Assembly: GCF_001975725.1 (NCBI RefSeq)
Contig: NZ_CP019434.1
Location: 2,531,523 to 2,595,522 of the forward strand
Origin: Acidihalobacter ferrooxydans
GTDB taxonomy: Bacteria; Pseudomonadota; Gammaproteobacteria; DSM-5130; Acidihalobacteraceae
DNA: 64,000 nt
Direction: 5' to 3'
The notes beneath the pieces are model-generated. The model was given only the letters and a program-made list of their open reading frames with translations. It had not been told where the DNA came from and ran no database searches. A program made the translations under genes and the position numbers. Shown here one piece after another: positions 20,229-27,896 of the stretch. The stretch's first letter is position 1, and every line of letters begins with the position of its first letter.

Positions 20229-20506
20229 ACCCGGATGCGATGCAGCATGCCCGTTCCCACCGCCAGGCGCGTCGAGGCCATACGAATCAACATGCCGCTA
20301 GCCCCTTCGGTCTGCAATACATCGAACTCGCACCCCGGATGCAGGCCCATTGCATCGAGGCGCTTGGCCATGCCCGGCCCCCCGGTCAGCGCCACGATAC
20401 GCACGCGCTCGCCCGGCGCGGCCAGCGCCAGAGGAAAAGCGGCCATCTGCCGCTCGGGCATCGTCCCGGAAAAATCGTTGTTTGCAACTGCGCTTGACAG
20501 AGACAC
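20216..20506 (-). CDS. feoA: FeoA SH3-like protein (distal copy)
   Basis: A 96-residue FeoA paralogue: LALAAPGERVRIVALTGGPGMAKRLDAMGLHPGCEFDVLQ and LIRMASTRLAVGTGMLHRIRV. A longer frame from 20572 is open, but the GTG at 20506 has GAGG eight bases upstream, and the extra N-terminus would cross the promoter. It is first gene of the feo operon. Confidence 0.9.
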   Translation of the reverse strand: MSLSSAVANNDFSGTMPERQMAAFPLALAAPGERVRIVALTGGPGMAKRLDAMGLHPGCEFDVLQTEGASGMLIRMASTRLAVGTGMLHRIRVCKL

Positions 20507-20540
20507 GCTGTAATCCTCGCCTGAATGGGTTCGTGGCCGC

Positions 20541-20576
20541 AGTATACACAAAATAGTGTTAATGAGAAGCATTCTT
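20541..20576 (-). promoter_or_regulatory. feo operon promoter with Fur box
   Basis: On the minus strand a TATACT -10 element (20541-20546) lies 16 bp from a weak TTCTCA -35-like hexamer. A 19-bp Fur-like site, GTTAATGAGAAGCATTCTT on the plus strand (20558-20576), overlaps the -35 and matches the Fur consensus at 14 of 19 positions. Iron repression of the operon is the expected outcome. Confidence 0.72.
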
Positions 20577-20692
20577 ATTTAACCAGAATGAATCCGCACG
20601 ACAACACCATCGATTGCCTATAAACGCATTCCGTCATCGCGTAAACTGCGCGTTCGCCACTCATTCACGCCCTGTTCAAGAGGTTTTGCCCT

Positions 20693-21178
20693 ATGCAAAT
20701 CAGCGACAAAGCGGTCGTCACCATCGACTACACCCTCACCAACGATGCCGGCGAGGTCATCGACAGTTCCAGCGGCAGCGAACCGCTCGCCTACCTGCAC
20801 GGCACCGGCAGCATCATCCCAGGTCTGGAAAACCAGCTGGCCGGCAAGTCGGCTGGCGACAACCTCAAGGTCCGCGTGGAACCCGCCGAGGGCTATGGCG
20901 AATATCACGAAAGCATGATTCAGACCATCGACCGCGCCATGTTCGAAGGGGTCGACGAGTTGGCGGTCGGCATGGAATTTCACGCCCAGGCACAAGATGG
21001 CAGCATGCAGGTCGTGCGCATTGCCGCCATCGATGGCGACAACGTGACCATCGACGGCAACCATCCGCTGGCCGGCGTGCCGCTGAACTTCGACGTGACG
21101 GTCGTCGAAGTGCGCGAAGCCAGCGACGAGGAACTCTCGCACGGGCATGTGCATGGCCCAGACGGGCATCATCATTAA
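20693..21178 (+). CDS. slyD: SlyD-type FKBP peptidyl-prolyl isomerase / metallochaperone
   Basis: A 161-residue SlyD-like protein. The FKBP core is interrupted by the insert-in-flap chaperone domain (about 70-125), with LAYLHGTGSIIPGLENQLAGKSAGD before it and HPLAGVPLNFDVTVVEVREA after. A short His-rich tail (HGHVHGPDGHHH) could bind nickel or other divalent metal, as in E. coli SlyD, though it is much shorter. It lies downstream of, and divergent from, the feo operon. Confidence 0.92.
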   Translation: MQISDKAVVTIDYTLTNDAGEVIDSSSGSEPLAYLHGTGSIIPGLENQLAGKSAGDNLKVRVEPAEGYGEYHESMIQTIDRAMFEGVDELAVGMEFHAQAQDGSMQVVRIAAIDGDNVTIDGNHPLAGVPLNFDVTVVEVREASDEELSHGHVHGPDGHHH

Positions 21179-21195
21179 GCATGCCCGCCTTACGG

Positions 21196-21222
21196 GTGGG
21201 CTGTGCCTGCAGTGCAGCCCAC
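21196..21222 (+). terminator. Hairpin after slyD
   Basis: GTGGGCTG (21196-21203) pairs perfectly with CAGCCCAC (21215-21222), starting 18 bp after the slyD stop. No clear T-run follows, so rho-independent termination is only possible. The remaining sequence to 21434 contains no gene I recognise. Confidence 0.45.
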
Positions 21223-21434
21223 CTCGCATGGGTTTGTCAGACGAAAGACCGGTTTACGCGTTGCGCGTTTTCAACCCGAATGTTTCACAAATCCAAGTCG
21301 ATCTCACTGCCCCTCGATTCCATAAAAATATTTCCTCAGTCGGTTGTCAGCACTGATACGCCGCTCATTCTGAGGCTCCTTGTGCAATCACTATCCGGCG
21401 CGACCGCAGCACAAACCTATGAAACATTCGGGCC

Positions 21435-21639
21435 AGGAGCATATCGGACTTGGAAAGAATCGGCTGCGGCGATCCTCTAACAAGGCTGTTGTTGTCGCTC
21501 AGGCGAGTGCGGGAGAAGGATTGTCGGGCGAAAAAACGCAGTTTACAGCGGGTAAATGAGCACAAGAGCCCGATTTTGACGCGCTAGCGTGCCGCATGAG
21601 TAGACAACAACAGCCTGGCCAAGTCCGACAGGCTCCTAG
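21435..21639 (-). repeat. Chimeric MITE-like repeat, copy 4
   Basis: The outer ends belong to the common family in reverse orientation (AGGAGCATATCGGACTTGG then AAAGAATCGGCTGCGGCGAT on the left; CCAAGTCCGACAGGCTCCTAG on the right). The interior is unrelated and bounded by its own inverted repeat, AGGCTGTTGTTGTC near 21485 and GACAACAACAGCCT near 21604. The terminal CTAG supplies the TAG stop codon of the adjacent hydroxylase gene. Confidence 0.8.
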
Positions 21640-22862
21640 CGCGTCTGATCAAGCGGCGTTGTCGCCAGTTCGGGGCGCTGCCCGGCCGTGCCCAGCGCGT
21701 GCAGCATCACTTGACGCTTGACCGGCGTCAGTCCTCCGACCAGCCGCATTCCGCGCCCACGTAGCCAGGGCAGCATGGGCAAGCCACTGCCGAACAGCAC
21801 GCGGAAACTCTCCATCAGTCGCATCACGGCTTCGTTCTCGCCGCGACGAGCGCGCTCATAGCGCCGCAATACAGCCAGAGCGCCCGGATCGCGCCCGGTG
21901 GCGGCGAGTACGCCGGCCAGCTCCGCCGCATCCATGAACCCCAGATTGACGCCTTGTCCAGCTAGGGGATGAATACTGTGCGCCGCGTCGCCGATCAGCG
22001 CGACGCGCGGCTGCACGTAGGGATAGGCCTGGCCGCCGATCAACGCAAATGCCGCCCGCTCGCTGCAGGCGGTGACGCAGCCCAGCCGCAGGTCGAACGC
22101 GCGGCTGAGTTCCGCCCGGAAGGCGTCATCGTCCAGACCGAGCAGGCGCTCGGCTTGCGCCGTCGTCGCCGACCAGACAATGGACGAGCGTCCATCGCCC
22201 AGCGGGAGAAAGGCCAGCGGCCCGGTGGGCAGGAAACGCTGCCACGCGGTATCTGCGTGTGATGCATCGGTCGCTACCGTGGCGACGAGGGCGGTCTGGC
22301 CGTATTTGCGCACGCTGCGCCGCATGCCGGCCAGCTCGCACACGCGCGAGCGCGCGCCATCGGCGCCCACCACCAGACGTGCGCCCAGTCGGGTGCCGTC
22401 ACTCAACGTGAGCTGCGCGGTCTGCGGGCCGATTTCCAACGTCTCGACGCTCTGCGGCGCGAACAGTTGCACGCCATCAAGCTGCGCCAGACGCTCCAGC
22501 AGGGCATGCTGGATGACGCGGTTTTCGACAATATGTCCGAGATCGGGTTCGCCGAGCTCCACCGCATCGAAGGCGATTTCGCCTGTGCTGCGCGCGTCCC
22601 ACACCACCATGCGGCGATAGGGGTTGGCGCGGCGGCTGACGATGCCCGGCCACACACCGAGCCGGCTCAGCAGGTTCTGCGATGCGCGGTTGATCGCCGA
22701 GACACGCAGATCATAGTCCTCGTCGACTTGCCAGGCGTCCGGCAGGCGCGCCTCGACCACGGCGACGTTGCGGCCCGCCAGGGCGAGCGCGACGGCCAGC
22801 GCAGCGCCGACCATGCCGCCGCCGACGATGACGATATCGAACTCTCTCAGTTGTGCGGCCAT
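21636..22862 (-). CDS. ubiI: FAD-dependent ubiquinone-biosynthesis hydroxylase (UbiI/VisC-like)
   Basis: A 408-residue flavin monooxygenase of the UbiH/UbiF/UbiI/COQ6 family. The N-terminal FAD motif is DIVIVGGGMVGAALAVALA, the second GADGARSRV, and the C-terminal FAD motif ALIGDAAHSIHPLAGQGVNLG. It hydroxylates the ubiquinone ring, most likely at C5 by synteny with E. coli pepP-ubiH-visC, but position specificity cannot be proven from sequence. Its start overlaps the ubiH end by 16 bp. Its stop codon is formed by the adjoining repeat element, so the C-terminus may have been altered by that insertion. Confidence 0.88.
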   Translation of the reverse strand: MAAQLREFDIVIVGGGMVGAALAVALALAGRNVAVVEARLPDAWQVDEDYDLRVSAINRASQNLLSRLGVWPGIVSRRANPYRRMVVWDARSTGEIAFDAVELGEPDLGHIVENRVIQHALLERLAQLDGVQLFAPQSVETLEIGPQTAQLTLSDGTRLGARLVVGADGARSRVCELAGMRRSVRKYGQTALVATVATDASHADTAWQRFLPTGPLAFLPLGDGRSSIVWSATTAQAERLLGLDDDAFRAELSRAFDLRLGCVTACSERAAFALIGGQAYPYVQPRVALIGDAAHSIHPLAGQGVNLGFMDAAELAGVLAATGRDPGALAVLRRYERARRGENEAVMRLMESFRVLFGSGLPMLPWLRGRGMRLVGGLTPVKRQVMLHALGTAGQRPELATTPLDQTR

Positions 22863-24070
22863 GCTGCCTCCTGCCCGCTGGCGAGGCGGGTCGGGCGCCC
22901 GAACAGGCCCATATTCTGGCGCGCAAGCCAGCGGTTGAGCGCCGGGCTCCAGTCCGCCAGCAGCAGCCCGCCGGCGCGCGCATGCCCCAACAACGGCAAG
23001 TCGCGCGCAAAGACCCGCGCGAGAAAATCGGTAAAGCCGACCACCCGCGCCATGTCCGGCTCGCGTAGAGCCTGATAGCGCTGCAAGCCTTCCGGCGCAC
23101 CCGGATCGGCGGCCCCGCGCAGCGCTTCGACCAGGGCGGCGATATCACGCAGCGCGAGATTGAAACCCTGTCCGGCGACCGGGTGCAGACTGTGCAGCGC
23201 ATTGCCGACCAGCGCCGTGCGCCCATGCCAGGCCGTGCGGGCACGCACCAGCACCAGCGGATAGTCGGCGCGTTTGCCGACCGCGACGAAACGGCCCAAG
23301 CGCCAGCCGAAGCGATCCTGCAAGGCCGCCAGAAAGCGTGCGTCGTCCAGTGCCATGACCGCGTCCACAGCGTCCTCGCGCTGCGTCCAGACCAGGGAGT
23401 AACGTGCGCCGCCGAGCGGCAGCAACGCGAGCGGGCCACTGTCGGTGAAACGCTCATAGGCGGTGCCGGCCCGCGGTGCGTCGACACTGACGTTGGCGAT
23501 CACCGCGCACTGCCCGTAGCGCTCGACCTGCGTGGGCAATGCCAGCGCTTCGCGCACCGGCGAGTTCGCGCCGTCGGCCGCCACCAGCAGGCGTGTGCGC
23601 AGTTCACGCGCGCCGTCCGGCGTTCTGGCGCAGACCTTGACCGTCTCACCCTCATCGGACGTCGACTCGACCGTGGCCGGGGCGATCAGCTCGATGTTAG
23701 CCGCGTGTTCGAGCAGCGGCATCAGCGCCGCGCCGACGGCCCGGTTCGGCGCCACATAGCCAAGCGCCGCTACGCCCTGCTCGCGGGCAGCAACCCGCGC
23801 CGCGCCGAAATAGCCCCGGTCGCTGACGTGTATCCGGGTGATCGGCGCGGCTTCCACCACCAACCCCAACCAGACGCCGAGAGCTTCCAGAATGCGCCGC
23901 GAGCCGTACGCCAGCGCGATGCTGCGTTCATCGTAACTGGGTTGATCCGGGGCGCCGTAAGGGCGCGCTTCGAGGACGCCGACACGCCAGGGACTGCCGA
24001 CGAACGCGGCCGCCAGGGATGCGCCGACCATGCCTCCGCCCACAATGAGTATGTCGAACGCGTCGCTCAT
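22847..24070 (-). CDS. ubiH: 2-octaprenyl-6-methoxyphenol hydroxylase UbiH
   Basis: A 407-residue FAD hydroxylase: DILIVGGGMVGASLAAAF at the N-terminus, ADGANSPVRE in the middle, LVGNALHSLHPVAGQGFNLALRD toward the C-terminus. The GNALH variant of the GDAAH motif is typical of UbiH. It acts on the ubiquinone ring (C6-type hydroxylation). It sits between pepP and a second hydroxylase gene, the same order as E. coli ubiH. Confidence 0.92.
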   Translation of the reverse strand: MSDAFDILIVGGGMVGASLAAAFVGSPWRVGVLEARPYGAPDQPSYDERSIALAYGSRRILEALGVWLGLVVEAAPITRIHVSDRGYFGAARVAAREQGVAALGYVAPNRAVGAALMPLLEHAANIELIAPATVESTSDEGETVKVCARTPDGARELRTRLLVAADGANSPVREALALPTQVERYGQCAVIANVSVDAPRAGTAYERFTDSGPLALLPLGGARYSLVWTQREDAVDAVMALDDARFLAALQDRFGWRLGRFVAVGKRADYPLVLVRARTAWHGRTALVGNALHSLHPVAGQGFNLALRDIAALVEALRGAADPGAPEGLQRYQALREPDMARVVGFTDFLARVFARDLPLLGHARAGGLLLADWSPALNRWLARQNMGLFGRPTRLASGQEAAWPHN

Positions 24071-24080
24071 GCAAGCCGTC

Positions 24081-25394
24081 TCAGGCCGCCGTGCCGACCA
24101 GAGCTTCGATTTCGGCCACGCTCTTGGGTGTCGCCGCGGTCAGCACCCGATGACCGTCCTTGGTCACCGCCACGTCGTCTTCGATCCGAATGCCGATATT
24201 GCGAAACTGCTTCGGAACATCCGTTTCGGCAGTGATGTAGAGGCCCGGTTCGACCGTAGTCACCATGCCGGGTTCGAGCTGGCGCCATTCGCCATCGACC
24301 TTGTATTCGCCGACATCGTGCACGTCGAGGCCGAGCCAGTGGCCGGTGCGGTGCATGTAGAAACGGCGGTAGGCGTGCTCGCGAATCAGCTTGGCCGGCT
24401 GGCCCCGGAGCAGCCCAAGTTCGACCAGACCCTTGGTCAGTTCACGGACCGCCGCCGCATGTGGATCGTCCCAGGAAGCGCCCGGCCCGACCTTCTTGAT
24501 CGCCGCTTCCTGCGCGGCCAGCACGACCTCGTAGACCTCGCGCTGCGCCTCGTTGAAGCGCCCGCTGACCGGGAAGGTGCGCGTGATGTCGCTGGCGTAA
24601 CCCGCGTATTCCGCCCCGGCGTCGATCAGCAGCAACTCGCCGTCGCGCAGCATTTCGTTGTTATCCACGTAATGCAGGATGCAGCCGTTGGCGCCGCCGC
24701 CGACAATGGACTGATAAGCCAGATCAGCGTTGTGACGGCGCGCGGTGTAAATGAACTCGGCCTCAATCTGGTATTCAAACAAGCCCGGTCGGCAGACTGC
24801 CATCATACGCTGGTGGCCCTCGGCGGAAATTTCCGCCGCCTTGCACATCGTTTTGACTTCGCCACTGGACTTGAATAACCGCATTTCATGCAGCAGAAAT
24901 TCCAGCGAGAAGAATTCATGGGGTGACTGCCGCCCGGAGCGTGTCTGTGCCCGCAACGTGTTGACCCAGCCCATCAGGCGCCGATCAAACGCGTCGTCGC
25001 GCCCCATGCTGTAATAAACCCGCGCACGGTTTTCCAGCAGGCCGGGCAGAATCTCGTCGATGTCGGTGATGGGAAAGGCGTCGTCCGCACCGTACAGCTC
25101 GACCGCGCCGGTCTGTCCCGCGCGGCGGCCGTTCCAGGTTTCCATTTCGGGATCGCGTTCACGGCAGAACAGCACGTATTCGCCCTGCTCCCGGCCGGGA
25201 ATGAACACAGCCACCGCTTCGGGTTCAGGGAAACCCGTCATATACAGAAAATCACTGTCCTGGCGATAGCGGTAATCAGCATCGCGGTTACGGATACGCA
25301 CCGGCGCAGCGGGCAGGACCGCGATCGCCTCTTCACCCATCATGCGCATCAACTGGCGCTGCCGGCGCGCGTATTCCTTGGCTTTGATTGACAT
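24081..25394 (-). CDS. pepP: Xaa-Pro aminopeptidase P
   Basis: A 437-residue M24B metallopeptidase that removes N-terminal residues before proline. The five di-manganese ligands are in LLIDAGAEYAGYASDITRTF (two Asp), HRTGHWLGLDVHDVG (His), TTVEPGLYI (Glu) and GIRIEDDV (Glu). The frame extends to 25460, but the ATG at 25394 (MSIKAKEYARRQRQLMRMM) gives the family N-terminus. Transcribed ygfB-pepP-ubiH-ubiI. Confidence 0.96.
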   Translation of the reverse strand: MSIKAKEYARRQRQLMRMMGEEAIAVLPAAPVRIRNRDADYRYRQDSDFLYMTGFPEPEAVAVFIPGREQGEYVLFCRERDPEMETWNGRRAGQTGAVELYGADDAFPITDIDEILPGLLENRARVYYSMGRDDAFDRRLMGWVNTLRAQTRSGRQSPHEFFSLEFLLHEMRLFKSSGEVKTMCKAAEISAEGHQRMMAVCRPGLFEYQIEAEFIYTARRHNADLAYQSIVGGGANGCILHYVDNNEMLRDGELLLIDAGAEYAGYASDITRTFPVSGRFNEAQREVYEVVLAAQEAAIKKVGPGASWDDPHAAAVRELTKGLVELGLLRGQPAKLIREHAYRRFYMHRTGHWLGLDVHDVGEYKVDGEWRQLEPGMVTTVEPGLYITAETDVPKQFRNIGIRIEDDVAVTKDGHRVLTAATPKSVAEIEALVGTAA

Positions 25395-25423
25395 CCTGTT
25401 CTCTCCCGTTCGCTGCTTCGTGG

Positions 25424-25981
25424 TCAGTGCACGCCCGGCACCGGCGCCGCCGGCGGGCACAGTTCGTCTCCGACCAGCACCACGCCGACCCGCACATATT
25501 CGAGCAACTCGGCATAGGCCTGCTCGTCGTCCTCATCTTCGTCAGTCTCGAACGCGACGCGCGCGATCTCCCCGACATCGCGGATGAACTCGCTCACCGC
25601 ATCCGGCAGCGAGGCGGCTCGCTGCGCACTCATCCCGGCCAGACCGATGCCGGCGACAAAACCTTCGCACCAATGCGCCAGCGCCCGTACCCGCTCGCCG
25701 AGTGGCCGATCCATGGCCGGCAACAGTGGCTGAAACTCGAAATCCTCGTCTACCAGGCCGGCACGCGCCTGCTTGATCAACGCCTCCATCAGGCGCCGCG
25801 TCACGCCCGCGTTTGCATCCTCTGGATCAACGCCTTTGATGACCTCGGCGAGGCATCGCTCTGCGGGCGCGGCAACATCCACGGCCAGCAGCCCGCACAG
25901 CAGGCCGTGTGCCTCCGCCGGGTCCAGCTCGGCCCCTGAACGGCTCATTTGCATCGCCAGAATCGCGTAGGGATCGCCCAT
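25424..25981 (-). CDS. ygfB: YgfB/YecA family (UPF0149) protein
   Basis: A 185-residue UPF0149 protein with the conserved N-terminal HGLLCGLLAVD segment and the central WCEGFVAGIGLAG motif. The length is usual for YgfB. The molecular role is not settled in general; in Pseudomonas a homologue modulates a regulator. It heads the conserved pepP-ubiH cluster, and its start abuts the stop of a small upstream gene. Confidence 0.9.
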   Translation of the reverse strand: MGDPYAILAMQMSRSGAELDPAEAHGLLCGLLAVDVAAPAERCLAEVIKGVDPEDANAGVTRRLMEALIKQARAGLVDEDFEFQPLLPAMDRPLGERVRALAHWCEGFVAGIGLAGMSAQRAASLPDAVSEFIRDVGEIARVAFETDEDEDDEQAYAELLEYVRVGVVLVGDELCPPAAPVPGVH

Positions 25982-26302
25982 TCAAAATGCCTCGATGCGC
26001 GCTTCGTATGGCAACAGAATGAAACGATACAGATCGTCGCCCAATTGAATATGGGTGAATTCCGGCTCGCCAATGCGGATACTGCTACCTCCCGCCAGGG
26101 AACGACCGGACAACCCGAAGCGCCGCTGTTCGATGAGTTCGGCGAGCAGACTCTCAAGCTCGGCGCGCGCCACCGTGCCCGTGTTGTCAACGATCCGACA
26201 GGGTTTGCCGTTATGCGCGATGCCTTCGATCGTTACCGCACATGCGGCATCGTTCCGGGTTGATCTGTCCGCTGCCACCGCCCGCTCATCCTCGTCATTC
26301 AT
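25982..26302 (-). CDS. Small conserved-looking protein upstream of ygfB
   Basis: A 106-residue acidic protein, not recognised. It reads AVTIEGIAHNGKPCRIVDNTGTVARAELESLLAELIEQRRFG, then GGSSIRIGEPEFTHIQLGDDLYRFILLPYE. There is no signal peptide or membrane helix. Its TGA directly abuts the ygfB ATG, so the two are probably cotranscribed. The start ATG at 26302 is chosen over 26350, which would run into the divergent promoter region of the zapB-like gene. Confidence 0.6.
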   Translation of the reverse strand: MNDEDERAVAADRSTRNDAACAVTIEGIAHNGKPCRIVDNTGTVARAELESLLAELIEQRRFGLSGRSLAGGSSIRIGEPEFTHIQLGDDLYRFILLPYEARIEAF

Positions 26303-26400
26303 CCAAGCGGTGAATGTTAGCACTCGCGCACGTGCGGCCACACCCCGCAAACCTGATAAGTGCGGTTGCTTCGGTGGCGGGCCACGCCTACTATTTGCGC

Positions 26401-26634
26401 ATGTCCGAACCGTACGATTATTCCATCACCTCACAGGCACTGGCCGATCTGGAGCAGCGCGTCGAGCAGCTGACTGAGCACTGCGTTCGCCTGAACGAGG
26501 AAAATCGTGCACTGCAGCGCCAACTTCAGCAACTCCAGCGCGAGCGCGGCAGCCTGATCGAAAAACACGAATTAGCCAAAAATCGTGTAGAAGCCATGAT
26601 TCAGCGCCTGAAGGCCATGGAGGACGCGCCATGA
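26401..26634 (+). CDS. ZapB-like coiled-coil protein (TIGR02449 type)
   Basis: A 77-residue protein that is almost entirely coiled coil: LADLEQRVEQLTEHCVRLNEENRALQRQLQQLQRERGSL and onward. It resembles the TIGR02449 family that sits directly before zapA in many gammaproteobacteria and is compared with the division factor ZapB. It overlaps zapA by 4 bases (ATGA). A role at the division ring is inference from synteny. Confidence 0.82.
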   Translation: MSEPYDYSITSQALADLEQRVEQLTEHCVRLNEENRALQRQLQQLQRERGSLIEKHELAKNRVEAMIQRLKAMEDAP

Positions 26635-26918
26635 CCCAGCCGATCGCCGTAGACGTGCATATCCTGGACAAGGAATACCGGGTGATGTGTCCGCCCGAGC
26701 AACGCGACGAACTGATCGCCTCGGCCCATCGCCTGGATGCGCAAATGCGCGAAATACGCGATCACGGGCGCATCATCGGCACCGAACGCATCGCCGTCAT
26801 GGCCGCCCTCAACATCGCCCATGAACTGATGCAGCGCGAAAGCAGTCAGCATGAGCTCGAAAGCATCAATAGCCGCTTGCGCCGGATCACGCAGCGCATC
26901 GACGAAGCGCTCGCCTGA
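26631..26918 (+). CDS. zapA: Cell division protein ZapA
   Basis: A 95-residue ZapA, an FtsZ bundling factor. It has an N-terminal beta-rich segment (AVDVHILDKEYRVMCPPEQRDELIASAHRLDAQMREI), then RIAVMAALNIAHELM and a C-terminal coiled coil. The zapA-6S RNA order that follows is the standard gammaproteobacterial arrangement. Confidence 0.94.
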   Translation: MTQPIAVDVHILDKEYRVMCPPEQRDELIASAHRLDAQMREIRDHGRIIGTERIAVMAALNIAHELMQRESSQHELESINSRLRRITQRIDEALA

Positions 26919-26923
26919 ATTCA

Positions 26924-26950
26924 TTCACTTCCCGACACGCATGCTATAGT
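26924..26950 (+). promoter_or_regulatory. 6S RNA promoter
   Basis: A TATAGT -10 hexamer (26945-26950) lies about 9 bp before the predicted 6S 5' end, with a TTCACT -35-like hexamer at 26924-26929 (15-bp spacer, weak). Confidence 0.5.
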
Positions 26951-26958
26951 TCGCACAT

Positions 26959-27147
26959 GGACACCTCTGCGGTGTTCGTGAGCGGCTGGGTAGTACCCTT
27001 GAGCCTAATTCCTTACCCCGGGGGCTGGTTAGCGGGGAGGCATGTGCAGGTCCGCCTCGGCGGAAAGCCTACGCCTTCACGTCGAAGTTCCCACTTGAAC
27101 CCTTGGTTCAAGGTCGAAGGTCGCCACGGCACACGCGGAGCGTGTCC
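26959..27147 (+). ncRNA. ssrS: 6S RNA
   Basis: A ~189-nt RNA that mimics an open promoter and sequesters sigma70 RNA polymerase. Recognised from the 5' block CCTCTGCGGTGTTCGTGAGCGG, the conserved 3' element CTTGAACCCTTGGTTCAAGG, the GTCCGCCTCGGCGGA arm near 27052, and the closing stem GGACAC (26959) with GTGTCC (27142). Its place after zapA is the canonical one. The usual neighbour ygfA does not follow here. Confidence 0.92.
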
Positions 27148-27157
27148 TTTCTTTTTG
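27131..27157 (+). terminator. 6S RNA terminator
   Basis: ACACGC-GGA-GCGTGT forms a perfect 6-bp stem with a 3-base loop, followed by CCTTTCTTTTT: a standard rho-independent terminator that overlaps the 6S 3' end. Confidence 0.8.
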
Positions 27158-27896
27158 TCATCTTGCGTCTGCGCCAGGAACATCCGGTCGGATTACGAGG
27201 TTGCCGCACAGCAGCAAAAGCGAAGGCCTTTTGCACAGGTTCGCAGCTCACGCTTTCCTTAGCATTCCGAGCGCCCGTTAAGGCAGGAGATTGAAAGTCC
27301 TAGAAAACGCGCCCTCGCACCGCATGCGCAGACATGCAACAGATGCGGTAAGTCACCGTGCCCTACCGCCTCCAACGACCCAAGAGGCGTTGTCCAGACC
27401 GCACATCATGCGCGAACCGCGTTTTTCATCCGGACACAGCTTGTGGATACATAAGCTCTACGCAAGCATTGCGCAATTTGATGCAATGAGCCCGTTGAGA
27501 TCGAAACTACACGCGGCAGCACACCCTTCCTGACGGGAATGCAAAGATTACCCCGTTGCCAAACGGTCACCAATTGGCTTCTAACACTGCACCGAGCTGC
27601 ATTGTCTGAGCATAGACATCAAACCCGAATGCTTCATATCGATTGCCGGTATCGCGCCGGATCGTGTTTTCACAAGGGGATTTCAGAAGGCAATTTCAGA
27701 AGGAGCGGCGTATCGATGATGACGGTCGACTGATGAAATACCCCTTGTGGAATCAAGAGACCCGCGAAATTGGCGGTCGTTGTGAAGCATTCGGGCAAGA
27801 TCACTACGCGACTTGAATTGACTTTGCAGACCCATTCGTTAACATGCTGACTCTATTAAGTCAAAAAAATCAGCCTTGACCGGGAGTTCCCATACG
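27158..27896. other. ~740-bp non-coding region before pilB
   Basis: No gene is supported; the short open frames here resemble nothing and lack ribosome-binding sites. Two local features are visible. CACAAGGGG near 27670 and CCCCTTGTG near 27742 form a long-range inverted pair, and ATTTCAGAAGG is repeated directly near 27680-27700. The pilB promoter should lie near the AT-rich 3' end; no convincing sigma54 -24/-12 pair was found. Confidence 0.5.

Noticed and set aside
27291..27733. Two short plus-strand frames between 6S RNA and pilB
   Set aside because: No similarity, no ribosome-binding site, and Arg/His/Pro-rich composition.
27760..27800. Candidate sigma54 promoter before pilB (TGGC...TTGT)
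   Set aside because: The spacing between the two halves is 2 bp short of the -24/-12 consensus and the -12 GC is absent.
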